Source of the DNA: Agaribacillus aureus
Lineage (GTDB): Bacteria > Bacteroidota > Bacteroidia > Cytophagales > Cyclobacteriaceae
Assembly: GCA_030442055.1 (NCBI GenBank)
Contig: JAUJEB010000001.1
Span: 1,736,001 to 1,800,000 of the forward strand
Length of the DNA stretch: 64,000 nt
Direction of reading: 5' to 3'
Shown one piece after another: positions 19,501 to 27,141 of the stretch. The notes beneath the pieces are model-generated. The model had not been told where the DNA came from, searched no databases, and saw only the letters and a program-made list of their open reading frames with translations. Position 1 is the first letter of the stretch, and each line of letters opens with the position of its first letter. A program made the translations under genes and the position numbers.

Positions 19501-19738
19501 CGGTGCTGGTGCCTTCAACAACGACGTTTACGCCGGGTAATCCGGTTCCTTTATCATCTATCACTTTCCCCGTTACGCGATTTTGCGCCTGGGTACTCAT
19601 GACAAAGAATGATAAAAGTAAGCTCAATGCTGAAATTACCGAAAGTGACGGTCTGGTTATGGGGACACTTTCATGGCAATTCTTTGACGCAATCTTCGAC
19701 CTGCGCCAATCGGTCTTTTCTGGTACGTGTGTTCTCAT
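16592..19738 (-). CDS. SusC/RagA-family TonB-dependent transporter, second pair
   Basis: About 1048 residues from the ATG at 19738 (MRTHVPEKTDWRR); the frame runs 13 codons further up. The N-terminus is unusual for a SusC: some 35 mostly charged residues precede the hydrophobic signal (LSVISALSLLLSFFVMSTQAQ). Then come the carboxypeptidase-like domain (VTGKVIDDKGTGLPGVNVVV), the plug (EVIVVGYGTQEKRDVTAAIA) and the signature IEVLKDAASTAIYGSRGANG, then the barrel. It imports an oligosaccharide with its SusD partner. Two inverted repeats lie just upstream. An AraC-type gene in the same direction precedes it. Confidence 0.95.
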   Translation of the reverse strand: MRTHVPEKTDWRRSKIASKNCHESVPITRPSLSVISALSLLLSFFVMSTQAQNRVTGKVIDDKGTGLPGVNVVVEGTSTGVITDTNGDYQIGVPDGGDVLVFSFVGFVTEKVEIGNQSIINVTLLGDIAALQEVIVVGYGTQEKRDVTAAIASIDGESIKRIPTASTAQALQGQVAGVDIVSQGGRPGQGSSIRIRGRRSLTASNDPLIVIDGIPQTSNNTAILDQQDGGRREATESTLADINPQDIESIEVLKDAASTAIYGSRGANGVVLITTKRGSSGKTVVSLDSYYGVTSVTKVVDMMDGAQFAAMKRESRRRDAGGNVAWNGTIPSDDIIFEDAVELESIAQGRSTDYLDLVLQNGFQTNHQLGISGGSEKTQFNISVGYFNEDGIVEGIDFERLTGRINIDHRINDRFKIGTSTLISSSVQNWGSSAALGEAMANNPLGVPYDAEGNLLFLPTNDGIRTNPLSELVDGAYIDERRSTRIFSAFYVEAQILDGLQFRANIGPDLRYRKRGEFRGSLTNDNRGGPADAEIHNTNSVGFTLENILTYSKSFGERHRIGVTLLQSIQTSRIEDNRSEVANLPVESVGFHNIEIAEVKGRLESRLEETSLASFMGRINYDLDGKYLIQATLRADGSSRLAPGDKWNLFPGLSAGWRIIDEDFMANVNFLNELKLRASYGEVGNTAVDPYQTFGRLRRTVYAFNETPAFGYALDEIPNDLLTWETSATIDVGVDFGFLEGRLSGSLDLYQTNTTELLLERNLPLTSGYDDITQNISETRTRGIELGLNAVVVDKSDFSWNINFNITSYKEEIIELALKDENGDPIDDIGNGWFVGQPIRAFFDYRKIGIWQANEVDEALAQDNKVPGEIKLEDVDGDGLITPEDRVVLGSDVPDYSGGITNQFTYKGFDLSIFFFFRQGQMIQDNFHTGNNSLFARYNNLDVDYWTIDNPTNANPRPNENQERPRNGSTLSYFDGSFVKLRNVTLGYNFPSAILDKLGLSQFRLYASAQNPVFWSKYDTWDPENNDQLRTRDIPTNKLFLVGLNVKF

Positions 19739-19768
19739 AGCTAAGAGTTTAGATTTAGATTTATAATA

Positions 19769-19787
19769 GTACCGCAAATCACGGTAC
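19769..19787. promoter_or_regulatory. Short inverted repeat upstream of SusC 2
   Basis: GTACCG and CGGTAC arms of six bases flank a seven-base spacer, 31 bases upstream of the chosen SusC start. It could be an operator or a 5'-leader hairpin. The short arms leave room for chance. Confidence 0.3.
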
Positions 19788-19796
19788 CGAATTGAC

Positions 19797-19814
19797 TTAG
19801 AATTCGTATTCTAA
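19797..19814. promoter_or_regulatory. Inverted repeat upstream of SusC 2, candidate operator
   Basis: TTAGAAT-TCGT-ATTCTAA is an 18-base inverted repeat with seven-base perfect arms, 59 bases upstream of the SusC 2 start. With the repeat at 19769 it may be a regulator site. AraC proteins more often bind direct repeats, so the partner is uncertain. Confidence 0.4.
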
Positions 19815-19993
19815 AATAAGTTGCCCATTGAAATTGTTTACATAGTTTGCATAGCTGCCATTTTTATTTTTTGTACTTATCTAATATCAAAAAAATAAGT
19901 TGGCTCGAGCATTTACCCGTATTATTATAAAGATCCTATAGTAAATAAATTTGATCCACCACTCAGTTGGCAAACGATGATACCATATTTGCC

Positions 19994-20878
19994 CTACCGC
20001 ATACTAACGTAATCCAGGTTATATTTCCGAAGGTATCCCGTCGGAGACATTTGCGTGATTTTTCTAAATTGTCGGTTGAAATTGGATAAATTGTTATAAC
20101 CGGACCGGTAACATATTTCTGCAATGTTGAATTCCTGCTCTATCAATAATTTACAGGCATAACCTATCCTCAGCTCGTTGATATAGCGGGAAAATGTCTT
20201 TTTGTTGTTTTTTTTAAAGTATCTGCAAAATGACGCCTTATTCATATGCGCCATATCTGCCACTGTATCCAGTGACAACTCTTCCCGAAAGTTATTCTCG
20301 ATATACTCGTACACATAATCCAGTCGCCGGTTTCTCGATTTCACAAAAGGTTGAATGAATCCCGTGCTGCTCAATAGCTGGTAGTCGTCTGTATCAGACA
20401 AATATTTCAGAATTTTCAATAGCGCCAGTAACTTTTCAAAATCATTCAGGTCAAACATTTTCCACATCTCCTGCGCCACTTCAGCGCCGATTTTTTTTGA
20501 AAAGCAAATGCCTCTTTTTGAGTTCTCCAATAAATTGCAAATGGGATGTAATTCCGGAAGGCTGAAGCAGCTATTACCTATACATGCTTTATCAAAATGG
20601 ATTTCCAGCACCTCTGCCTGTGATTTTGTAGTTTGCTGACGGTATTTGCGATCGTTCATCCAAAGGTGCGGTAAATTTTGACCTATCAGCACCAGATTGT
20701 CGGGCCCAAATCGTTCAATACTGTCTCCTATAAATCTAGTCCCCGTACTGTTGCTAATATATACCAGTTCAAACTCGGGATGATAGTGTAAGAATCCCGA
20801 AGCGTTTTTAAGACAACGTTTTTGTAATGTCAGGGACTTATCTGGCGGATTACTCCTGTTTACAAGCTCGACTTTCAT
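19994..20878 (-). CDS. AraC-family transcriptional regulator
   Basis: 294 residues. The N-terminal part resembles a cupin-type sensor domain (HYHPEFELVYISNSTGTRFIG), and residues about 190-290 hold the two AraC helix-turn-helix motifs (LSLDTVADMAHMNKASFCRY and IAEICYRSGYNNLSNFNRQF). It lies upstream of SusC 2 on the same strand, with a 255-base gap that holds two inverted repeats, and downstream of the YiaK-like gene. It is a probable sugar-responsive regulator of one or both neighbours. The inducer is unknown. Confidence 0.92.
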   Translation of the reverse strand: MKVELVNRSNPPDKSLTLQKRCLKNASGFLHYHPEFELVYISNSTGTRFIGDSIERFGPDNLVLIGQNLPHLWMNDRKYRQQTTKSQAEVLEIHFDKACIGNSCFSLPELHPICNLLENSKRGICFSKKIGAEVAQEMWKMFDLNDFEKLLALLKILKYLSDTDDYQLLSSTGFIQPFVKSRNRRLDYVYEYIENNFREELSLDTVADMAHMNKASFCRYFKKNNKKTFSRYINELRIGYACKLLIEQEFNIAEICYRSGYNNLSNFNRQFRKITQMSPTGYLRKYNLDYVSMR

Positions 20879-21167
20879 AATTTAACGCGACTTAAGGTCA
20901 GCAATATGCGAAATCAAATTCCGAATAATAATTCTACCTTACCATTATTTGACTCTAAATGGGGGATTTACCCTGACATTCAAAATATCTTAGTGCTGTT
21001 TTTGCCGGCTGAATTTATTTCGAATCCAAAAGCTTTTTAATAGTTGCTATAAATAGCTAGCATCTCGCACATTCAAAAACCTATTATCAATATAATAAGA
21101 ATTTGGCGCTATCGCTACCTTATTAAAATAATAAATAGCCTAAACCAAAACTAGTAGTACGGGGTAA

Positions 21168-22169
21168 TCATTTTTCGATCTTGTCCAAAATTTCATTCCA
21201 GATTCTGGGATCTACCTCAACGCCTTCCCTTATTTGTCTCTCCCTGGTAGCTATCGTTCTCTCCCCGGGATATCTCACCTCATTTTGTCCCTCCATAGGT
21301 TCACTGCTTTTGACGTAGTCAACTACTCGCTGAATGGTCATTTCCTGCTCGTCAGCGGGAACTAAACGTTTCAGATCGATAGCGATAAATACCTGGCAGT
21401 TACCATATTCTTCGTCTCCCAACTCGCTGGAGGTACGGCCTTGCGCCAGCAGGCTCACCAACAGATCAAGCATGATTGACAAGCCGGAACCTTTCCACAG
21501 CCCGGCGGGCAAGGCAAGTTCGGACTGAATGATTTTTAACGGGTCCTTGGTAATTGTTCCCTGGCTGTCGAGACCACCGTCAAAGGGCAGGGCCTCATTG
21601 CGATTGGCGTATTCCCACAGTTTGCCGTAGGAATAAAGTGATACGGACATATCCAGCAGCAGCGGATGTTGTTGGTTGGGAATGGCAATAACCAGGGGGT
21701 TATTACCGGTTTTTGCTTCTTTACCACCCCATACCACCATGTTAGGTTTGGCGTTGGTAAAACATATACCTATTTGTCCGGCTTCAGCGGCCTGTAAGCC
21801 GTAATTCCCAGCTCTGATCCAATGATTCGTATTTCTTATGGCCACACAACCTATTCCATGTTTCCTGGCAAGAGATATCGCCGTATCCATACAAAAGTGG
21901 GCGTTGAGGTTACCTGGTCCCAGCTTTCCATCCCACTGCTCCAAAGCGCCAAAAGTACTCACTTTTACCGGCTCGGCATCCACCTTGACCCATCCCCTTT
22001 TTATGGTTTTCAAAAAAAACGGAAACCGGTTAACACCATGTGAATTGACGCCATCGAGGCTTGCCTTAGCAAATAATTCCGCGCATAACTTCGCTTTCTC
22101 ATCGGAAAAACCGTGCTCCAGCAAGATTCGCTGAAGTACCTCGACTATATTTTCGTAATCTACTTTCAT
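21168..22169 (-). CDS. YiaK-like 2,3-diketo-L-gulonate reductase (Ldh2 family)
   Basis: 333 residues, the same length class as E. coli YiaK. Similarity runs through the protein: catalytic His at residue 44 in SLDGVNSHGVNRFP, AIRNTNHWIRAGNYGLQAA, KTGNNPLVIAIPN, and WKGSGLSIMLDLL. The family uses NAD(P)H to reduce a 2-keto acid; YiaK reduces 2,3-diketo-L-gulonate to 3-keto-L-gulonate. Here the substrate is probably a keto-aldonate of the same type. No kinase or decarboxylase of the yia/ula type lies near. It is 119 bp downstream of two Gfo/Idh/MocA genes, perhaps in one transcript. Confidence 0.85.
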   Translation of the reverse strand: MKVDYENIVEVLQRILLEHGFSDEKAKLCAELFAKASLDGVNSHGVNRFPFFLKTIKRGWVKVDAEPVKVSTFGALEQWDGKLGPGNLNAHFCMDTAISLARKHGIGCVAIRNTNHWIRAGNYGLQAAEAGQIGICFTNAKPNMVVWGGKEAKTGNNPLVIAIPNQQHPLLLDMSVSLYSYGKLWEYANRNEALPFDGGLDSQGTITKDPLKIIQSELALPAGLWKGSGLSIMLDLLVSLLAQGRTSSELGDEEYGNCQVFIAIDLKRLVPADEQEMTIQRVVDYVKSSEPMEGQNEVRYPGERTIATRERQIREGVEVDPRIWNEILDKIEK

Positions 22170-22288
22170 TGGTTTTAAAAATAGGTATATTGATTGCAGT
22201 ATCTGGTTCCATTACGAGATTAACTACAACCAATTTGGTGTTTTCAAATCTAAAATTGTTTGCTTCAGACGGGACTTTGATAACCCTG

Positions 22289-23329
22289 TTACTGATCTAT
22301 GAAAACCTGCTTGCCTGTTCTCGCTGATTCATAGATGGCTTCTATGACCGCCACAGACTTCAAGCCTTCCTTGCCATTCACAATGGGTTCTTCATCTTCA
22401 CAAATATGCTGAATTATTTCTGAAATTTGACTTTTGTGTAACCTATAATCGATTGCCATCGGATCCGATGATCCGGTTGGGGAGGTTTCTGTTTCTGACA
22501 TGGGCAGATTCCCGGCAGTTTCAGAGTTCCACTCTACTATTTTCCCTCCTTCCAGAATAATATTCCCTTGTGAGCCATGAATTTCAAGTTTTTCAGGGTA
22601 GCCTTTGTAGATCGAAGTGCTCCCTTCAACGGTGCCAAGCGCCCCGCTTTCAAATTCCAGGATCGCCAGTCCAAGATCCTCGCCGTCAATATCATGTGTC
22701 ATCGTTTTGGTTTTTCCAAATACTGACCTTACAGGGCCCATTACGTTGAGCAACAAGTCGATGGTGTGAATGGATTGATTGATTAAAGCAGCTCCTCCAT
22801 CACCGCTTAAACTACCCCTCCAATCAGCGGCATCATAATATTGTTGATCGCGAAACCACTTAATGTATGCATTGCCCAAAACAAGTTTTCCCAGCTCTCC
22901 TCCTTTGACCGCATCGCATATTTTCTGGTAATCGGGGCTGTAGCGATTTTGAAAAATGCAGGCCAGCTTTACATTTGCCTCCTCGCAAGCCTGGATCATT
23001 TGCAAACCTCTCTCCACCGAAATCTCCAGTGGTTTTTCGACAATTACATGTTTTCCCGCGCCAGCGGCCGCAAGTGCGGGTTCCAGGTGAAATCCGCTGG
23101 GCGTGCAAATGCAAACTACGTCTACCTCCGGATGCACCATCATTTGATGGTAGTCAGCATAGGTGTCTACCTTGTACTGTTCTTCCAGTTGATTAAGTCT
23201 CTCCTTGTTTCTGCTGCTCGCCGCTACGAATTTACAATTCTGTAATTCCAAAATGCTTTTGATATGGTGGCCGGCAATATTGCCCAGGCCAATGATGCCA
23301 AAGCCAAGAGGTTTTTGTATAGGTGTCAT
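22289..23329 (-). CDS. Gfo/Idh/MocA-family oxidoreductase
   Basis: 346 residues without a signal peptide, so cytoplasmic. The Rossmann start is FGIIGLGNIAGHHIKSI, the VVCICTPSGFH segment and VEKPLE follow, and the C-terminal domain contains GGAALINQSIHTIDLLL with the family histidine. It would oxidise or reduce a sugar, inositol or sugar acid with NAD(P). It follows another family member after 7 bp, so they are co-transcribed; paired enzymes often oxidise and re-reduce one substrate. The exact substrate is not visible. Confidence 0.9.
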   Translation of the reverse strand: MTPIQKPLGFGIIGLGNIAGHHIKSILELQNCKFVAASSRNKERLNQLEEQYKVDTYADYHQMMVHPEVDVVCICTPSGFHLEPALAAAGAGKHVIVEKPLEISVERGLQMIQACEEANVKLACIFQNRYSPDYQKICDAVKGGELGKLVLGNAYIKWFRDQQYYDAADWRGSLSGDGGAALINQSIHTIDLLLNVMGPVRSVFGKTKTMTHDIDGEDLGLAILEFESGALGTVEGSTSIYKGYPEKLEIHGSQGNIILEGGKIVEWNSETAGNLPMSETETSPTGSSDPMAIDYRLHKSQISEIIQHICEDEEPIVNGKEGLKSVAVIEAIYESARTGKQVFIDQ

Positions 23330-23336
23330 TAACGGT

Positions 23337-24329
23337 TTAAATAGTATTTTTTACAATTGATTCCATTATAAAATTAGTCCTCGCCGCCGATTCCCCGGTG
23401 CTCGGACACAGTCCGTGACCCCGCAGGTCATCTACTACCGTTTGAATGAGCGGCTGCTGCACATGGGCCGGCACGGCAAAGCTAAAGACTTCCCTGGTTT
23501 TTCCATTTATTTCAAGGATAACTTCGGGTTTTCCAAAACTGGCATAGGATACCTGCCCATTACTCCCCACAATGGTAGTAACATCGCAATCGGAAGGAGC
23601 GCTGGCGGTAAAACACCAACTACCGGTTCCCAATACGCCATTTTCAAAATGAAAAACTGCCGTAACGATATCTTCTGCGATATAATGGCCGGCCTGATTA
23701 GTGGCATAACCGCGGGCGCCAACGATCGGTCCCAAAACATAATCCAGGAAATCAAGCTGGTGGGAAGCCAGGTCGTAAAAGTATCCACCTCCGGCAATGT
23801 CCGGATCAACGCGCCAGTTATCTTCGTTTGACGCCACAATGTCCGGTGCGACCGGCTTTGTTAATACCACATTTACCATGCGGATGGTACCAATCATTCC
23901 CTGATCGATGATCTCTTTTACTTTTAAAAAATGAGGCAATGTCCGCCTGTAATAGGCAACGAATAAAGGAATCGATGCCTTTTTACAGGCCTCGATCATT
24001 TTCATGCATTCAGCATGGTCGCGAGCCATGGGTTTCTCCACATACACTGGTTTTCCCGCCTGAGCTGCTTTAATGGCATACTCTGCGTGTGAACCGGGTG
24101 GTGTAGCAATGTAAATGGCATTGACCTCGGGATCATTGATCAATTTGTCTGCATTATCATACCATTTGGGAACCTGATGTCTTTGAGCATAATCACGCGC
24201 TTTCTCGCCGTTCCTCCTCATTACCGCTACAAGCCTGGAATGTTCAATCAGGTTCATGGCCGGTGCGCTTTTCACCTCACATACATCTCCCACCCCGATA
24301 ATTCCCCAATTAATGCTATTGTATTTCAT
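23337..24329 (-). CDS. Gfo/Idh/MocA-family oxidoreductase
   Basis: 330 residues, cytoplasmic. It shows the start INWGIIGVGDVCEVKSAPA, IYIATPPGSHAEYAIKAAQ and VEKPMARDHAECM, then GGGYFYDLASHQLDFLDYVLG. It is the first of a probable three-gene minus-strand unit with a second family member (7 bp gap) and the YiaK-like reductase. The ensemble suggests a route for a keto sugar or keto-aldonate. It differs clearly from the downstream copy, so it is not a recent duplicate. Confidence 0.9.
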   Translation of the reverse strand: MKYNSINWGIIGVGDVCEVKSAPAMNLIEHSRLVAVMRRNGEKARDYAQRHQVPKWYDNADKLINDPEVNAIYIATPPGSHAEYAIKAAQAGKPVYVEKPMARDHAECMKMIEACKKASIPLFVAYYRRTLPHFLKVKEIIDQGMIGTIRMVNVVLTKPVAPDIVASNEDNWRVDPDIAGGGYFYDLASHQLDFLDYVLGPIVGARGYATNQAGHYIAEDIVTAVFHFENGVLGTGSWCFTASAPSDCDVTTIVGSNGQVSYASFGKPEVILEINGKTREVFSFAVPAHVQQPLIQTVVDDLRGHGLCPSTGESAARTNFIMESIVKNTI

Positions 24330-24667
24330 TTAATATTGAAAATCAGAATTATAAATAAATCAATGATTTAATGTATTTGCAAATGACACTGCATTCCGTT
24401 AAATGCATTTGGCCAAGGATAATATTCAATAATACCTATTTTTCTATATCAAAAACTATTTTTCTGGGAAAAATAATCAAATCGGCCATGACGGGCATTT
24501 GAAGTTAATGCCAGGCATTTAATATCTGAAAGCGTGAGTTTCGATAGGCTAAAAATAAAAATTGAGGTGGCAGTTAATAATAAAATCCCTGGCGCTTGAA
24601 CAAATAAATTATAGGAGATCCTGCAATAAACCCAATGGCCGATGCTGAGGTATCGTAACAGTCCTCG
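24330..24667. other. Intergenic region upstream of the MocA-YiaK unit
   Basis: 338 AT-rich bases between two minus-strand genes. I see no gene, strong hairpin with T-run, or clear promoter box. Confidence 0.6.
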
Positions 24668-25780
24668 CTAGTTTTCAGCTTCAGGTGCGGCTGACTCCTC
24701 TCCCGTCGGTTTCCCCCGCCACCAGGTAGCCAGTGATGATCCTGTGATATTCATGAGGGGACCAAACACCGCGGGTGCCAGACCAATGGTAGCCACCTTA
24801 CCCATTTGCAAGGCAATGCCCGATGCCAGCCCGGCATTCTGCATTCCAACCTCCAGGGCAATAGTCCGGCATGACCTGGCATCCATTTTTAGCAGTTTGC
24901 ACCCCCAATAGCCCAAAAAATATCCGGCCATATTATGTAAAAAGCTGGCCAGAATTAAAGCCAAACCAATTTCCAGCAAACTGTCTCTGCCTGCAGCCGT
25001 GATAATGGTTATAATAACGGCAATGGCAACCATAGACACTACCGGCATGGCCTTATCCAACCAATTTGCTTTGCCATGTGCCAGCTTGTTGAAGATCAAC
25101 CCGGCTATGATTGGTAATATTACAATCTTGATAATACCCCACATCATGCCCCAAAAATCAATAGGCACCAATTGACCGGCCAATAATTTCATAAGAACAG
25201 GTGTCATTAAAGGGGCGAGTAATGTGGCCATGGCGGTAAGGGTTACGGATAAGGCCAAATTGGCTTTGGACAGGTAGGCCATCACATTGGAGGCCAGTCC
25301 GCTTGGTGAGGATCCCACCAGCACGATGCCGGCAGCTACCTCAGGCGGAAACCCAAAAACAGTAGCTACGGAAATGCCTACCAGAGGCATAATGGTAAAT
25401 TGGCATATCAGCCCAATAAATACGGCTTTAGGCATTTTGACCACCCCGGCAAAATCTTTAAGGCTCATAGCAGTGCCCATTCCAAACATAATAATCTGTA
25501 AAAGCGGAACAATCAGTGTTTTTAATTCAAAGGTCCCAATGGTTCTGAAGTAATCCGGATAGAACATGGACACTGACACGGCCGCAAATATCCAGATGGT
25601 AAATGAAAATCCTTTCAGATTCTCCCAACCTCTTACCCCCAGCGCGAGACAGCTAAAAAAAACAGTGAGCGCCGGCCCGATGAGTGTCGCGGAGCCCAGG
25701 AAATAAAACAGGATCGTCGCCGCTAAAGCTAAAAGAGAAAGTCCGATTAATATTTTAAAAAGTTTAGTTTTTGCGGCCAT
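24668..25780 (-). CDS. BASS-family (bile acid:sodium symporter-like) transporter
   Basis: 370 residues with about ten hydrophobic segments. BASS signatures are present: VLVGSSPSGLASNVMAYLSK in the first crossed-helix region and IALEVGMQNAGLASGIAL in the second, which includes the Glu-Gln pair of the sodium site. Bacterial members move organic anions with sodium. Next to a keto-aldonate reductase and sugar dehydrogenases, a sugar acid is the likely cargo; this is inference. It is divergent from an AraC regulator 343 bp away, which may control it. Confidence 0.9.
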   Translation of the reverse strand: MAAKTKLFKILIGLSLLALAATILFYFLGSATLIGPALTVFFSCLALGVRGWENLKGFSFTIWIFAAVSVSMFYPDYFRTIGTFELKTLIVPLLQIIMFGMGTAMSLKDFAGVVKMPKAVFIGLICQFTIMPLVGISVATVFGFPPEVAAGIVLVGSSPSGLASNVMAYLSKANLALSVTLTAMATLLAPLMTPVLMKLLAGQLVPIDFWGMMWGIIKIVILPIIAGLIFNKLAHGKANWLDKAMPVVSMVAIAVIITIITAAGRDSLLEIGLALILASFLHNMAGYFLGYWGCKLLKMDARSCRTIALEVGMQNAGLASGIALQMGKVATIGLAPAVFGPLMNITGSSLATWWRGKPTGEESAAPEAEN

Positions 25781-26123
25781 ATGGTAGAAATTAAGAAGGA
25801 AATAAGCTTTTCAACATAGGAATATATTATGAGATTTCAAAAAATTTAAAGAAGAAATGCCGTATGGGTTACTGTTTCAGGAAAACGTAAAACAATGATG
25901 AAGAGCGAAGCGCGTTCATTGGACTTACCAAATACACAATAAATATCTGGCAGCGGTCTTGGCGCTCAATTTCCTTATTAAAAGAAATTATTATATTTAT
26001 AAATATAGAAATCAATGGTACCGAATGGGCCTCTAATCAATGCAATATTAATTAACATTACCATCCCAATCAGGATGACTTTGTTAACGCATAGCATGGC
26101 TTTTTACATGCCCCTAAAAAATT
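25781..26123. other. Divergent intergenic region, BASS transporter / AraC regulator
   Basis: 343 bases with no gene. It probably contains both promoters, but I see no clean TANNTTTG box or palindrome. Confidence 0.6.
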
Positions 26124-27026
26124 ATGGGAGATAAAATTCCGCTATATAATATTCCAAAAGAAAATGTAACGCTCAGCGGTTTTAAATTATATACGCTGAA
26201 AAACGACAAGAGGCATAACCCTCTTTTTCCCAACATGCCGTTACAAACCAATGTCCCCCATCGTCACAATTTCCATGAAATTTGCATATTCCTGGAAGCG
26301 GAAGGTTATCATGAAATTGATTTCAAAAGATTTAGGGTCTGTAATAATAGTGTCCACTTCATTTCACCGGGGCAGGTACATCTGATATCAATGAAAGGTC
26401 GTTGCCAGGGCTATATTCTGGCTTTTACAAGGGAGTTCCTGGAGATGGGTGCAGGCAATAAGGAGACCTTGGTCAAATTTCCATACCTGAATGGCGGCGG
26501 ACATCCTTTTGTAAATCCGCCGGCAAACCAGTTTGAGCATCTGGTGGAGATTTTGAAGCAAATCAAATCGGAATACCTTAACATACAAGAAGAAAGCCAG
26601 GAGATCATCAGGCATTATCTGGATATCTTTCTCCTAAAAAGCAAATCATTCTACAGAAGCGAAACAAATCATGAAACCGGAAAATATGATCAAACCGACG
26701 CATACCACAACTTCCGTTCGCTTCTGGAATTACATTTCCGAACCAAACAGAAAGTACAAGATTACGCAGGTCTGCTGGGTATATCACCAATCCAGTTAAA
26801 CCGCCTGGTAAAAAAAGGTTGCGGACTGAATGCCAGCGAACTCATATTGGACAGAATAACCCTGGAAGCCAAGCGGTTATTGGTTTTCAGCGATCTTAAC
26901 AACAAAGAGATTGCCTACCAGCTCGGATACAAAGAACCCTCTTATTTTAGCAGGATTTTCAAAAAGAGAACCAACTACGCGCCCTCTGATTTCAGAGATG
27001 AAATGTATGAAAAGTACCAGCATTAA
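26124..27026 (+). CDS. AraC-family transcriptional regulator
   Basis: 300 residues. An N-terminal cupin-like domain (VPHRHNFHEICIFLEAEGYH) is followed by a C-terminal AraC DNA-binding domain (KVQDYAGLLGISPIQLNRLV and KEIAYQLGYKEPSYFSRIFK). It sits 115 bp upstream of the GH88-like gene in the same direction and heads the eight-gene plus-strand run to 35342, so it is the likely local regulator of that run and perhaps of the divergent BASS transporter. The effector is unknown, presumably a sugar or uronate derivative. Confidence 0.92.
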   Translation: MGDKIPLYNIPKENVTLSGFKLYTLKNDKRHNPLFPNMPLQTNVPHRHNFHEICIFLEAEGYHEIDFKRFRVCNNSVHFISPGQVHLISMKGRCQGYILAFTREFLEMGAGNKETLVKFPYLNGGGHPFVNPPANQFEHLVEILKQIKSEYLNIQEESQEIIRHYLDIFLLKSKSFYRSETNHETGKYDQTDAYHNFRSLLELHFRTKQKVQDYAGLLGISPIQLNRLVKKGCGLNASELILDRITLEAKRLLVFSDLNNKEIAYQLGYKEPSYFSRIFKKRTNYAPSDFRDEMYEKYQH

Positions 27027-27141
27027 GTCCAAAAGTGTCTTTATTTTGGTTGTAAAAGGGTCTAGTTTTATGAAAGTTAGTTTTTATAACAATGCCCGCC
27101 TTTATAAAAAGTGCGGTTAAAAGATTATACCTGAAAGATTT

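Noticed and set aside
27061-27141. Possible small gene between AraC and the GH88-like gene
   Set aside because: The gap is only 115 bases, and the frame seen there is an out-of-frame extension of the AraC gene end.
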